A DNA stretch of 64,000 nucleotides, from contig NZ_JAHLDV010000006.1 of the NCBI RefSeq assembly GCF_018861865.1, positions 62,001 to 126,000 on the forward strand, in the 5' to 3' direction. The position numbers and the translations under genes are program-made. The notes beneath the pieces were generated by a model. The model searched no databases. It saw only the letters and a program-made list of their open reading frames with translations, and had not been told where the DNA came from. Every line of letters begins with the position of its first letter. The stretch's first letter is position 1. The stretch is from Clostridium frigoris. Lineage in GTDB: Bacteria; Bacillota; Clostridia; Clostridiales; Clostridiaceae. Positions 53,545-63,134 of this stretch are shown here, piece after piece.

Positions 53545-55503
53545 TCAAATCTCCCTATGTTCCAAAGTTTTGATTTTCGCTCCTCTAGGTAGAGCTCTCA
53601 TAACCACCTTTTCCCATGGGGTTCCTATTACTTGATCCATGACAGCTATTGCTCCACGGTCATCCTTTGTTCTAATTAATCTGCCACAACCTTGTTTTAA
53701 CTTCAATCCCATTTCAGGGTAATCAACAGTTATAAGTGGATTCATCCCCTCTTCTTCTGCATCTTTGCGCCTCATTTCAATCAAAGGGTCTAGTGAAGGA
53801 AATGGAAGCTGCCAAACTACAACGAGAGATAAAGACTCCCCGGGCACATCAATTCCCTCCCAAAAGGTAGAACCTACTAATACAGATGTAACTTCCGCAC
53901 GAAACTTTTGGACAAGATATCCTCGCTCACCTTTATCCTCCCATAAAACTTCAAAAGGTAGCGCGTATCCACTAATTTCTTTTCTTATTTTCCTAACTTC
54001 CTTCAAAGAGTTAACAAGTATCAGCGCTCTTCCTCCATTTTCTTTCAGCAAACATAGTAATTGTTCAATTTTACGTGAAAACTTGGCACTGTCGGTGTCC
54101 TCAAATGATGGCTGATGTAAATAAACCACCACCTGCTTTTCAATATCAAAGGGACTTCCAACCGTTGATATTGCTGGATCCTTTAAACCCAGAGTCCTCA
54201 TAAGGTAACCAAAATCACCCTTATCACTTAAAGTTCCTGAAGTAAACACCACAGGCAATTTTTTCGAAAATAAATGTTTATCTAGCATATTGCTCAAGTT
54301 CCGAGGAACTACCCAAAAGCTGCCGTCGGACCTATCTATCCAAGTAATAACCTCTGTACCTTTATTCCTACCAAACCTAGCTAAGGCTGTAATTGATAGT
54401 TCTATTTGAATTTCAAAGGTATGTAACGTGCTTTCCGGTAGCTCGTTTATGTATAGCTCTTCCTCAATTTGTATCTCTAAGAGCAACCGATCTAGTGCCT
54501 TATGAAAAGTATCAGCTGCTTTCAGAAGTATATCATCGGTGCGAACCGCCAGACGCTCTGATTGCTCATCGTCTATTACGTTTTGATTAAGTTTTTCAAA
54601 AAAGTTAGAAGTGGCCTGGCTCAATGCAATTACACATGCAACCAGTGAAGTTCTTGCTCCCTGGATTTCCTCTATCGAAAGGATAATATTATCAATATCC
54701 TCTTTGTGAATTTGTCTTCCAGCACCCATAGCTGCCGGCAGTATGACTTTATGGCCTTCATCAAAAATCACCAGTGAGTAATCTGGAAGCATAGGCATTT
54801 TACCGTCTGCAATTCTTTCATCCCTTGTCCACAGGTCCTGAAAAAAGATACTATGATCAGCAATAATTAAATCCTTGGAAGATCTGTAATGTTTCCGTGC
54901 CTTAACAAGCTTACAAAATCCTCTTCTGGTACAGGCATCACAGGGCATAGTTTCATCCCATCCAATCTGTCTCCATACACTATCGGATATGTGCGGCATT
55001 TCTGAGCGTTCACCTTTTGTAGTCCTGGATAACCATTGATTAATCTCATCAGAGGCTGTTGCATCGCCAAACACTCCCCCTGTTCCACTAACTCTCTCAT
55101 CACAAACATACTGATGAGGATCCTTTGCCATTGGCGCATCTATTTCTAATCCCAGTATTCGGGAAAGTGTTTGAATATCTCCCTTTGGCCCTGCCAGCTG
55201 TTCCTGAAGTGCTGTTGAGGCACATGCAATTACTACAGGTTTTCCGCTAAAACCAGCGTAGGCAATTGCAGTGAGTAAGTAGGCGAAGGTCTTTCCGGTA
55301 CCGACTTCAGCCTCAGCCAGATGAACTTTTTTATTACAAACTGCATCAGCAAGCTGAAACGCAGTATATATTTGTTCATCACGTATCTCATATCCGTGTT
55401 TCGGAAGAATATCGTAAAAAATATCACCAATCCAATCCATCAACTTACTTGAAAACTCTTTTTTTGTTTTATAATCAAAGGTGTGCCTTATTTTCTTATG
55501 CAA
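53545..55503 (-). CDS. DinG/YoaA-family ATP-dependent DNA helicase
   Basis: An XPD-like superfamily 2 helicase of 652 residues. Motif I is HLAEAEVGTGKTFAYLLTAI near residue 57, the Fe-S cluster ligands are Cys in QYVCDERVS and in PCDACTRRGFCKLVKARK, motif II is SLVIFDEGHKVILP (D-E-G-H) near 245, and motif VI is GLKLKQGCGRLIRTKDDRGA near 600. It resolves DNA structures during repair. The DNA has visibly more G and C than its neighbours, so transfer is possible. It has no operon partner. Confidence 0.9.
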   Translation of the reverse strand: MHKKIRHTFDYKTKKEFSSKLMDWIGDIFYDILPKHGYEIRDEQIYTAFQLADAVCNKKVHLAEAEVGTGKTFAYLLTAIAYAGFSGKPVVIACASTALQEQLAGPKGDIQTLSRILGLEIDAPMAKDPHQYVCDERVSGTGGVFGDATASDEINQWLSRTTKGERSEMPHISDSVWRQIGWDETMPCDACTRRGFCKLVKARKHYRSSKDLIIADHSIFFQDLWTRDERIADGKMPMLPDYSLVIFDEGHKVILPAAMGAGRQIHKEDIDNIILSIEEIQGARTSLVACVIALSQATSNFFEKLNQNVIDDEQSERLAVRTDDILLKAADTFHKALDRLLLEIQIEEELYINELPESTLHTFEIQIELSITALARFGRNKGTEVITWIDRSDGSFWVVPRNLSNMLDKHLFSKKLPVVFTSGTLSDKGDFGYLMRTLGLKDPAISTVGSPFDIEKQVVVYLHQPSFEDTDSAKFSRKIEQLLCLLKENGGRALILVNSLKEVRKIRKEISGYALPFEVLWEDKGERGYLVQKFRAEVTSVLVGSTFWEGIDVPGESLSLVVVWQLPFPSLDPLIEMRRKDAEEEGMNPLITVDYPEMGLKLKQGCGRLIRTKDDRGAIAVMDQVIGTPWEKVVMRALPRGAKIKTLEHREI

Positions 55504-55881
55504 AATTTTATCCTCCTGTTAACCTATGGAATACCATAGAAAATATTATGTGAAACTTTACTTTCAGTTATGTACATGCACATAGTTTTTCTTTATACAC
55601 TAAACATAACTACCCTTACATTCTAAACTTTTTCAATAAGTATTATAACATTAACAATGGAGAAAAAATTACATCTTTTAATAATTCTAATTTTGAATCT
55701 CCACCTGTTTATTAAAATTAGTTAAATTTAATAAATATCTTGTTAAATTTAACTAGTTTTTAATTAAGTTATTTACTACTGCCTTGAACATTCCTGTTAT
55801 TTATAGTTAAGACTAAATGAGCTATTGCAAATATTTAACATCACCCGGGAAATTTTCCGATTACCTTTCCACTTGAGGAGC

Positions 55882-55924
55882 AAAAAAAAATAAAAGCACA
55901 GATAATATAACTTGACCTGTGCTT
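55882..55924 (-). terminator. Terminator-like hairpin in rlmD-dinG gap
   Basis: AAGCACAG and CTGTGCTT form an 8-bp stem around 15 bases and are followed on the minus strand by TTATTTTTTTTT. It lies about 115 bases past the rlmD stop and just after another hairpin, so it may end an extended rlmD transcript or an independent small RNA. The remaining part of the 535-base gap (55504-55870) is AT-rich with no gene seen. Confidence 0.6.
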
Positions 55925-55945
55925 AATTAATGCAATTTTTTAATT

Positions 55946-56011
55946 AAAATCGTCTTGGACATAATAATATTGCCACCATAAAATAATTTACGGTGGCAAA
56001 TGGACGGTTTT
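55946..56011 (-). other. Nested stem-loop after rlmD
   Basis: TTGCCACC (55970-55977) and GGTGGCAA (55992-55999) form a perfect stem, enclosed by AAAATCGTC and GACGGTTTT (one G-T pair). Found 30 bases past the rlmD stop at 56040. It has a weak T-run, so it could be a terminator or a conserved RNA fold. Confidence 0.5.
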
Positions 56012-56039
56012 GAGTTAAATATTCACTTGTTAAACCCTG

Positions 56040-57395
56040 TTATAGCTTCACTATATCAACAATAGTCTCTATATGAGGGGTATGAGGGAACATATCCATA
56101 AGTATTACTTTATTCACCTTATATCCGTTATTAATCATTTCTTTTAAATCAACAACTAAACTTTTAGGATTACATGAAACATAAACTATGTGCGGCGCAT
56201 CAAATTTTATTACATAATCTAATGCTGTAGGATGAACGCCTGCTCTTGGAGGATCCAAGATAATGCTATCTGGTTTATCTTGTACATCTTTTATAACTTT
56301 CGCTACATCCCCTGCTATAAACTCACAATTATCTAATCCATTAATTCTTGCATTTTCATTTGCAGCAGCAACTGCTTCTTCTATTAATTCAATTCCCAAA
56401 ACTTTTTTAGCTTTAGCTGCAACAATTTGACCTATAGTTCCTGTTCCACAATATAAATCAAACACAACTTTTGATTCTGAATCACCTAAAAAATCTCTAA
56501 CTATACTATAGAGCTTTTCTGCACCTTTTGAATTTGTTTGAAAAAAAGCAAAAGGATTTATTTTAAACTTAAGATCTAATATGTTTTCCATAATATATTC
56601 TTTTCCGTATAATAGTTCAGTTTTATCAGCTTGAACTATATCCGATAGTGAATCATTATATGTATGCATTACTCCTGTAATAACTCCATCACATTTTAAT
56701 TCTTTAAGCTTATTCGTAATTTCACTAAGATCTAAATCTATCTGTGATGTGGTTACTAAATTCACCAATATTTCGCCAGTGTTTTTAGCCTTTCGAATCA
56801 CTAAGTTTCTTAAATAACCCTTTCGCTCCATTACATTATAATGTGGTAATTTTAACTCTGTAAAATAATTTAATACTAATTTTAAAATTTCTCTAAAATC
56901 TACATCTACTATTTTGCAATCATCAACAGTAACTATGCTAAAACTTCTTCCTTTTGTATGCATACCTAAAGTTAACTCTTCATTTTTTCTAAAATCACCA
57001 AAAGTGAATTCCATCTTATTTCTATACTCAAATTGCTCAGGGCTCTGCTGTATACCCAAAAATTCAAAATCTTTTATCTCTGCCTCTGCAAACAATTTTA
57101 ATACCTGTTGCTTTTTAAATTCTAATTGTTTTTCATAAGAAAGAAATTGATGGCTACATCCTCCACAAAATTCGGTGATTTTGCAACGAGGTTCAACTTT
57201 ATAGTCTACATCTTCAAGTATTTTCACAAGTTTTGCCTCTACTACAAACTGCTTCTTTCTTGATACTTTAGCAATTACCTTTTGACCTGGCAATGTGTTT
57301 TTAATCAGTACCTTTTCACCTTCATAGTATGCTATTCCCTGCGCTGGAAATTCTAACTCTTCTATATCAAATTCATATTCTTTTCTTTTTTGCAT
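56040..57395 (-). CDS. rlmD: 23S rRNA (uracil-5-)-methyltransferase, RlmD type
   Basis: A TrmA/RlmD-family enzyme of 451 residues that methylates uracil C5 in 23S rRNA. It has an N-terminal TRAM domain (about 5-58; [20 protein letters not shown]), the Fe-S Cys pattern [20 protein letters not shown] near residue 72, SAM motif [33 protein letters not shown], and the catalytic Cys in [15 protein letters not shown]. Firmicutes often have several homologues (RlmCD), so the exact uracil(s) is not certain. Confidence 0.92.
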   Translation of the reverse strand: MQKRKEYEFDIEELEFPAQGIAYYEGEKVLIKNTLPGQKVIAKVSRKKQFVVEAKLVKILEDVDYKVEPRCKITEFCGGCSHQFLSYEKQLEFKKQQVLKLFAEAEIKDFEFLGIQQSPEQFEYRNKMEFTFGDFRKNEELTLGMHTKGRSFSIVTVDDCKIVDVDFREILKLVLNYFTELKLPHYNVMERKGYLRNLVIRKAKNTGEILVNLVTTSQIDLDLSEITNKLKELKCDGVITGVMHTYNDSLSDIVQADKTELLYGKEYIMENILDLKFKINPFAFFQTNSKGAEKLYSIVRDFLGDSESKVVFDLYCGTGTIGQIVAAKAKKVLGIELIEEAVAAANENARINGLDNCEFIAGDVAKVIKDVQDKPDSIILDPPRAGVHPTALDYVIKFDAPHIVYVSCNPKSLVVDLKEMINNGYKVNKVILMDMFPHTPHIETIVDIVKL

Positions 57396-57412
57396 ATTTT
57401 TTTCACAAACTC

Positions 57413-57760
57413 CTATCGTTTAGTAATAAATAATCCTGATGCTTTTTTTCCAAATGTAGCTGACGTTTTTCCACTTTCCATAATACTCATGTATAATACC
57501 ATAATAACCATAAAAATCACAAATATCATTCCAAATTTTTGCGTAAATGCGTATCCTGATATTCTAAGTATAGTATCTATTATAAATACCACTAATGTTG
57601 ATGTCACACCTACAACTATTAGATCTATAAGGCTTGCCATAAAAGTGTTTAAAAAAGTAGGTCTTGATGCATTATTTGAATTAGATTTAACTAATTTTTC
57701 ATCTTTCATTGCTAATTGACCGTCTTCATTATTTGCATTTTTCCCTTCTTGTTCTAACAT
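57413..57760 (-). CDS. RDD-like membrane protein
   Basis: A 115-residue protein from the ATG at 57760, which follows ATAGGAGGAATTAGA. A polar N-terminus (1-38) precedes two membrane helices ([20 protein letters not shown], about 48-67; [17 protein letters not shown], about 78-95) and [17 protein letters not shown], the C-terminal RDD signature. The Arg-Asp-Asp motif is altered (ASLIDL). Role unknown. It follows rlmD 17 bases downstream in direction, upstream in operon order, and may be co-transcribed. Confidence 0.7.
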   Translation of the reverse strand: MLEQEGKNANNEDGQLAMKDEKLVKSNSNNASRPTFLNTFMASLIDLIVVGVTSTLVVFIIDTILRISGYAFTQKFGMIFVIFMVIMVLYMSIMESGKTSATFGKKASGLFITKR

Positions 57761-57965
57761 TCTAATTCCTCCTATCATATATTATTATTTTTGTTAACTT
57801 TTATTTTTCTTAATTCCTCATTTGAAATAATTATAATTTTACTCCACCTATATATAATACGTATTTTTGACATATAAATCAATAGTTTATTAAGTATCTT
57901 CATGTATTTACCAGTTGTTTTTGGGTATTTGGATTTATAAGTGTCCTTGGTTTTAACTTTAAAAT

Positions 57966-57970
57966 TTCTA
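57966..57970. repeat. Target-site duplication, left copy
   Basis: TTCTA directly before the left end of the insertion sequence; the same five bases follow the right end at 59558-59562. Confidence 0.75.
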
Positions 57971-58114
57971 ATAAAAGAGGCAGATGATTATTAAAATGGA
58001 CCCTATAAGGTAGACAGTTAAAAAAAGAGGCATTCTTGTCTCAATAAATTAACTGACTCTATATTATAGGGTCTTTTTTGTTATACTTAATACATCAAGT
58101 TAGGGAGTGTTGCT

Positions 58115-58567
58115 ATGTCGAAAAGTTATTTTACTGAAGAACAACAGAGCGAACTTCGGCAGAATGCATACGTTCAGAAGGTAAGCGCAAAATCAATTAC
58201 TTATACAAAAAAATTTAAAGAAGAATTCGAGGAAGAATATCGTGGTGGAAAACTTCCGGTGCAAATTTTAGAGGATATGGGTTTTGATCATCTTCTACTT
58301 GGAAGGAGACGAAGAGACAGTATTGTAACCCGAATGAAACGTTGTGAGTTACGGCCGGAAGGCTTTGAAGATACAAGGAAGAATAACTCTGGGCGTCCTG
58401 TCACAAAGCAACTCACTGATACTGAAAAAATTAAACGATTAGAGCAGAAAATCTTATATTTAAATCAAGAAAATGAGTTCCTAAAAAAAAATACTCAAAT
58501 GGACCGGGAGGCAAACTGGGAATACAAGCGAAGGCACCCATCAAATACAAACTCATTGAAAAAATGA
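58115..58567 (+). CDS. IS3-family transposase OrfA
   Basis: A 150-residue DNA-binding protein: a helix-turn-helix region (about 30-105; TKKFKEEFEEEYRGGKLPVQ, MGFDHLLLGRRRRDS) and a C-terminal coiled coil (about 112-138; KIKRLEQKILYLNQENEFLK). It ends with an ATGA overlap to OrfB, so OrfB may be made by coupled translation, by frameshifting into a fusion protein as in many IS3 elements, or both. Ribosome binding site TTAGGGAGTGTTGCT. Confidence 0.93.
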   Translation: MSKSYFTEEQQSELRQNAYVQKVSAKSITYTKKFKEEFEEEYRGGKLPVQILEDMGFDHLLLGRRRRDSIVTRMKRCELRPEGFEDTRKNNSGRPVTKQLTDTEKIKRLEQKILYLNQENEFLKKNTQMDREANWEYKRRHPSNTNSLKK

Positions 58568-59448
58568 TTGAATGGGATAACAACCTCTTAAACATCAGTT
58601 TGCTCTGCCATACAGCTGAAGTATCACGTTCAGGATATTACCGCTGGCAAAACAATATAGATACAAGAAATGAGAATCAAGAACAAGACAAAAGAGATTT
58701 TGAACTGATTCTAGAAGCGTATAAGTTTCGTGGTTATGATAAGGGTTCACGGGGAATACATATGCGCCTTCTGAATCAAGGAATTAGAATGAACCGCAAG
58801 AAAATACAGCGCCTTATGAACAAATACAGGCTAATATGTCCAATACGCAAAGCAAATCCATATCGACGTATGGCAAAAGCCATGAAAACTAACAATGTTT
58901 CTGAAAACCTGGTGAATGGAGAGTTCCAAGAGCATGGTCCTGGTATGATACTACTCACTGATATAACATACCTTTTCTATAATCATGGCTCTAAGGCATA
59001 TCTTTCAGTCATTAAGGATGCTTGTACTAAACAGGTAATGGCGTATGTTGTTAGCGAATCATTAGCAGTAGATTTTGTGCTTGAAACAGTAAATATACTT
59101 ATACAAAATCATGGAATTTCATTAAGCGAAGAAACGATCCTACATTCCGATCAGGGATGTCATTATACCAGCATATCTTTTCGACAGCTTTTAAAAGATA
59201 AGAAACTACGCCAATCTATGTCTAGACGAGGTAACTGTTGGGACAATGCTCCACAGGAATCATTTTTTGGCCATATGAAGGATGAAATACATCTTGAAAG
59301 ATGCTATAACATCTTGGATTTAAAGCTTGTGGTTGATGATTATATGGATTATTACAACAATGACCGCTATCAATGGGGACTAGCAAAATTATCACCAAAT
59401 CAATATGCCACTTACTTAAAAAGTGGTGAATATCCTATAAAAATATAG
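58564..59448 (+). CDS. IS3-family transposase OrfB (DDE integrase core)
   Basis: A 294-residue catalytic subunit. N-terminal HTH_21 region (about 45-100; YDKGSRGIHMRLLNQGIRMN) and rve core: first Asp in MILLTDITYLFYNHGSKAYL, second in ILHSDQGCHYTSISF, and Glu in RGNCWDNAPQESFFGHMKDE, then YNNDRYQWGLAKLSPNQY. All catalytic residues are present. Its start overlaps the OrfA stop by 4 bases. Confidence 0.95.
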   Translation: MIEWDNNLLNISLLCHTAEVSRSGYYRWQNNIDTRNENQEQDKRDFELILEAYKFRGYDKGSRGIHMRLLNQGIRMNRKKIQRLMNKYRLICPIRKANPYRRMAKAMKTNNVSENLVNGEFQEHGPGMILLTDITYLFYNHGSKAYLSVIKDACTKQVMAYVVSESLAVDFVLETVNILIQNHGISLSEETILHSDQGCHYTSISFRQLLKDKKLRQSMSRRGNCWDNAPQESFFGHMKDEIHLERCYNILDLKLVVDDYMDYYNNDRYQWGLAKLSPNQYATYLKSGEYPIKI

Positions 59449-59449
59449 A

Positions 59450-59490
59450 AAAATACCCTCATATCATGTTTATGACAGGAGGGTATTCTA
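59450..59490 (+). terminator. Terminator inside the insertion sequence
   Basis: AAATACCCTC and GAGGGTATTCT form a stem with an 18-base loop right after the OrfB stop, followed by TATTTAAG. The T-tract is weak. Confidence 0.55.
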
Positions 59491-59557
59491 TTTAAGCCTC
59501 TTTTTTTAAAATGTCCTTGACAAAGGGTCTACTTTATATTTCATCCGCCTCTTTTAT

Positions 59558-59562
59558 TTCTA
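59558..59562. repeat. Target-site duplication, right copy
   Basis: TTCTA directly after the right end of the insertion sequence. It contains the purD stop codon (TAG on the minus strand, 59560-59562). Confidence 0.75.
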
Positions 59563-60804
59563 TTTTCCAATATCTTTTCTATAATACATCCCATCAAACT
59601 GAACTTTTTTCATATCAGAGTAAGCTATTTCCCTTGCTTTTTCTAGTGTTCCACCAAACCCTGTTATTCCTAGAACTCTTCCACCGTTTGTCTTTAAAAG
59701 ACCATTATCACCAGTTGCACCTGCTAAAAACAATTTACCTTCTAATTCTCCATCTTCACATATTTCATATCCTGTATTATATTTTCCAGGATAACCTTTT
59801 GATGCAGCAATTAGGCAACAAGAATATCCATCATTCCACTGCAAGTTAAAATTTTTAAGTTCTCCATCTATTGCGCTCATTATAAGTTTCGTAAAATCAC
59901 TCTTCATAAGTGGAAGCACCGCTTGTGTTTCAGGGTCTCCAAATCTTACATTATATTCAAGCAAATATACACCTTTTTTAGTTATCATTATGCCGAAAAA
60001 TATTATACCCCTATAATCCATTTTTTCTTCTTGAATTCCTTTAAGAGTTGGCAATAATATATTTTTGTGAAATTCATCTAATACTTCTTTAGTACAGTAT
60101 GGATTCGGTGCTATAGCTCCCATTCCTCCTGTATTAGGTCCTACTCCCCCATCAAATATCTGTTTATGATCTTTTGAAGATACAAATGGGAGTATAATTT
60201 TCCCGTCTGTTATAGAGAGTATAGATGCCTCAACACCTTCCAAAAATTCTTCTATTATAATTTTCTTCCCACTGCCTTTAAATATATCCACTACCATAAA
60301 GTCATTTATACTACTTTTAGCCTCAGAAAAATTACTGCAAATAACTACCCCTTTACCTGCAGCTAGTCCATCAGCCTTAATTACTATAGGATATTCACAA
60401 TTTTTAAGATAATCTATAGCTTTAGTCTCATCTTCAAATACCTCATATGCGGCTGTTTTTATTCCGTATTTTTTCATAAATTCTTTTGAATAGGATTTAC
60501 TTCCTTCAAGTCTTGCAGCTTTCGCGCTTGGTCCTAATATTTTAAGTCCCTTTTCATTAAACTTATCTACTATTCCTTGAACAAGCCACTCCTCTGATCC
60601 AACAATTGTAATATCTATCTTGTGTTCAATAGCAAATGCCAAAAGCTCATCCATTTGCGTAATATTAATATTCTCACACTTATTTTCTCTATATGTACCG
60701 CCATTACCAGGTGCACAATAAACCGTCTGAACATGGTCATTTTCTGCGACCTTGGATGCTAAAGCATGTTCACGTCCACCAGAACCAATAATTAATACCT
60801 TCAT
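59560..60804 (-). CDS. purD: Phosphoribosylamine-glycine ligase PurD
   Basis: Second step of purine synthesis: joins glycine to phosphoribosylamine using ATP. The 414 residues have the N-terminal KVLIIGSGGREHALASKVAE, the ATP-grasp elements PIVIKADGLAAGKGVVICSN and FLEGVEASILSI, FGIMITKKGVYLLEYNVRFG followed by DPETQAVLP, and end at FDGMYYRKDIGK. The protein is complete; the insertion sequence starts 3 bases beyond the coding end, and the stop codon lies in the duplicated target site. Confidence 0.95.
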   Translation of the reverse strand: MKVLIIGSGGREHALASKVAENDHVQTVYCAPGNGGTYRENKCENINITQMDELLAFAIEHKIDITIVGSEEWLVQGIVDKFNEKGLKILGPSAKAARLEGSKSYSKEFMKKYGIKTAAYEVFEDETKAIDYLKNCEYPIVIKADGLAAGKGVVICSNFSEAKSSINDFMVVDIFKGSGKKIIIEEFLEGVEASILSITDGKIILPFVSSKDHKQIFDGGVGPNTGGMGAIAPNPYCTKEVLDEFHKNILLPTLKGIQEEKMDYRGIIFFGIMITKKGVYLLEYNVRFGDPETQAVLPLMKSDFTKLIMSAIDGELKNFNLQWNDGYSCCLIAASKGYPGKYNTGYEICEDGELEGKLFLAGATGDNGLLKTNGGRVLGITGFGGTLEKAREIAYSDMKKVQFDGMYYRKDIGK

Positions 60805-60831
60805 TATTCCATCTCCTTTATCTCTATAAAC

Positions 60832-60967
60832 TAAATCATCTCCTGCGGAGCTGCAAATTAACGACTTCAGAAGGAGATTTATACTCCAACTGTAATTTTA
60901 TTTCCACTAAGGTAATTAACTCCCACTTATATAAGTGAGAGTTAATTACCTTCTGAAATGTCGTTAA
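60832..60967. repeat. Dispersed palindromic repeat, copy B
   Basis: About 136 bases related to copy A at 35301-35438 but in the opposite orientation. The end repeats are TTAACGACTTCAGAAGG (60858-60874) and CCTTCTGAAATGTCGTTAA (60949-60967), with an outer tail TAAATCATCTCCTGCGGAGC. Its interior holds a 40-base palindrome (60911-60950) with two mismatched positions only, centred on TATATA. It lies between purH and purD inside the purine operon. No coding capacity. Confidence 0.8.
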
Positions 60968-61008
60968 AATTGATGGAATAACTAAGTTATCCCATCATGA
61001 AATTATTA

Positions 61009-62511
61009 TTAGTGCTTAAAATGTCTAATTCCCGTAAATACCATAGCAATATCATTTTTATCACACATCTCTATTGATTGTACATCTTTAATTGAACCAC
61101 CTGGTTGAATTATTGCTTTTATATTATATTTTGCAGCAAGTTCTACAACGTCTCCAAATGGGAAGAATGCATCTGATGCCATAACAGTTGCATCTACTCC
61201 TCTTTCTAAGGCATGCTCTGCCGCCCATATTCTATTAACTTGGCCTACCCCGATTCCTTTAGTGACACCATCTTTAACTACTACAATGGCATTAGATTTA
61301 ACATATTTAACTACTTTCATAGCAAATATTAAATCTTTTACTTCTTCCTGGGTCGGACTCTTTTTAGTAACTACTTTTATTTCATCTACTAATTTATTAT
61401 CTGCACTTTGTACTAATAAGCCGCCATCGACATTAACCATATTCATAGTGCCTTCTGATTTATGTAAACACTTAACAACTCTTAAATTTTTCTTACCTTT
61501 TAATACTTCTAATGCATCATCATCAAATTCTGGTGCAATAATCACCTCTAAAAATATCTTTTTAAGCTCAAGAGCAGTTTCTTTATCAACTTTTCTATTA
61601 AACGCAACAATACCACCAAATATAGACATTGGATCACATTCATACGCCTTTTTATAAGTATCAAGTGTACTATCACCTATGGCCACACCACATGGCGTGT
61701 TATGCTTTAGAGCGCAGCAAGCAATTTCATCGAAATCACATACTACTTTCCATGCAATATCCATGTCTTTTATATTATTATAAGATAATTCCTTGCCATT
61801 TAACTGTTCAAAATTTTTCATTGCTCCATTTCCAGTTGTTTTAACATAATAAGCTGCACTTTGATGAGGATTCTCTCCATATCTTAAATCCATTTGTTTT
61901 TTATATGATACAGAAAAATAGTCTGGGTAAGACTGCTCGCCTAGTAAAAACTCACTAATAGCTGCATCATAAGCTGATACTAAATTAAACACTTTACCTG
62001 CTAGGTGTTTTCTAGTCTCAAAATCTACTTCTTCTTTAGCATCCATTTTCTTTATTATGTTTTCATAATCTGTTGCATCACTAAGTACAATAACATCTTT
62101 AAAGTTTTTAGCTGCTGCTCTTAGCATTGTTGGTCCACCAATATCAATGAATTCAACTTTCTCCTCAAAACTTATATCTTCGCTCACTTTATCAAAGAAA
62201 GGATAAAGATTAACTACTACCATATCAATAGGTTTTATTCCTTTAGCTTTAATAGTTGCCATATGCTCTTTATTATCACGTACTGCAAGTATTCCACTAT
62301 GAATAACTGGATGTAATGTTTTAACTCTTCCATCTAATATTTCTTCAAATCCTGTAACATCAGAAATCTCTACAACTTTTATGCCATTTTCTTTTAAATA
62401 CTTAAACGTTCCACCTGTAGATATAATCTCTACTCCATTGTTTTGAAGTGATGTTGCAAGATCTAAAATATTTGCTTTATCAAACACACTTATAAGTGCT
62501 GTTTTAATCAT
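61009..62511 (-). CDS. purH: AICAR transformylase/IMP cyclohydrolase PurH
   Basis: Bifunctional enzyme of the last two steps of IMP synthesis. From the ATG at 62511, after GAAAGGTGGAATTTTA, it has 500 residues. The N-terminal MGS-type cyclohydrolase domain (about 1-145) includes [33 protein letters not shown] and [16 protein letters not shown]. The transformylase domain includes [29 protein letters not shown] with the catalytic Lys-His, and [17 protein letters not shown]. Located between purN and purD. Confidence 0.96.
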   Translation of the reverse strand: MIKTALISVFDKANILDLATSLQNNGVEIISTGGTFKYLKENGIKVVEISDVTGFEEILDGRVKTLHPVIHSGILAVRDNKEHMATIKAKGIKPIDMVVVNLYPFFDKVSEDISFEEKVEFIDIGGPTMLRAAAKNFKDVIVLSDATDYENIIKKMDAKEEVDFETRKHLAGKVFNLVSAYDAAISEFLLGEQSYPDYFSVSYKKQMDLRYGENPHQSAAYYVKTTGNGAMKNFEQLNGKELSYNNIKDMDIAWKVVCDFDEIACCALKHNTPCGVAIGDSTLDTYKKAYECDPMSIFGGIVAFNRKVDKETALELKKIFLEVIIAPEFDDDALEVLKGKKNLRVVKCLHKSEGTMNMVNVDGGLLVQSADNKLVDEIKVVTKKSPTQEEVKDLIFAMKVVKYVKSNAIVVVKDGVTKGIGVGQVNRIWAAEHALERGVDATVMASDAFFPFGDVVELAAKYNIKAIIQPGGSIKDVQSIEMCDKNDIAMVFTGIRHFKH

Positions 62512-62525
62512 TAAAATTCCACCTT

Positions 62526-63134
62526 TCATATACCTAGTACTTTTCTTCCTTCAATCCTTATTTTTCCCTCACTTATATATTTAATAGCTTCAGGTAGTGC
62601 CTTATGTTCCTCTTCTAAAACTCTTAGTTGTAACTCTTTAGCTGTATCTTCACTGAAAACAGGTACAACATTTTGAATTATTATTGGTCCTGAGTCTGTT
62701 CCCTCATCTACAAAATGGACAGTGCACCCTGAAACTTTAACTCCATATTCTATAGCCTTCTCATGTACTTTTAATCCATACATACCACCACCACAAAATG
62801 ATGGGATAAGAGCTGGATGTATATTTATGATTTTACCCTTAAATACTGAGAGAAGTTCCCCTTGAAGTATAGATAAAAAACCAGCCAACACTATTAAATC
62901 TACCTTTTTATCTAAAATTTTTAATATTTCATCTGACATATTTTCCTTATACTGCTTTCTATCTAATATGTACGTTTTTATATTTTTAGCTTTTGCCCTA
63001 TCTATACCGTATGCATCTTTTTTATCACTAATTACTACTTCTATAGAACAGTTTAAGTCTCCACTTTCTATATTATCTATAATGGATTGAAGATTGCTTC
63101 CGCCACCTGAGACCAATACGGCTATTTTAAGCAA
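62526..63134 (-). CDS. purN: Phosphoribosylglycinamide formyltransferase PurN
   Basis: Formylates GAR with 10-formyl-tetrahydrofolate. The 202-residue protein starts from a TTG at 63134 inside the end of purM (13-base overlap), with GGAG nearby; [20 protein letters not shown] matches the family start exactly, so TTG is taken as the start. Catalytic Asn, His and Asp are in [18 protein letters not shown] and [20 protein letters not shown]. Translational coupling with purM is likely. Confidence 0.94.
   Translation of the reverse strand: MLKIAVLVSGGGSNLQSIIDNIESGDLNCSIEVVISDKKDAYGIDRAKAKNIKTYILDRKQYKENMSDEILKILDKKVDLIVLAGFLSILQGELLSVFKGKIINIHPALIPSFCGGGMYGLKVHEKAIEYGVKVSGCTVHFVDEGTDSGPIIIQNVVPVFSEDTAKELQLRVLEEEHKALPEAIKYISEGKIRIEGRKVLGI

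Larger units (their letters stand above)
57971..59557 (+). mobile_element. IS3-family insertion sequence, complete
   Basis: An element of about 1587 bases with two overlapping transposase genes. Its terminal repeats, ATAAAAGAGGCAGATGA (57971-57987) and the inverse of ATAAAAGAGGCGGATGA (59541-59557), match at 16 of 17 positions, and the similarity extends inward for about 60 bases, with a second AAAAAAAGAGGC block at 58020-58031 and 59495-59507. TTCTA duplications flank it. Both open frames and the ends are intact, so it may be active. It lies between the RDD-like gene and purD. Confidence 0.88.

Noticed and set aside
60804-61009. Purine or other riboswitch between purH and purD
   Set aside because: The structured sequence is explained by the dispersed repeat also present near parC; no riboswitch core motifs seen. 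The operon start is outside the window.
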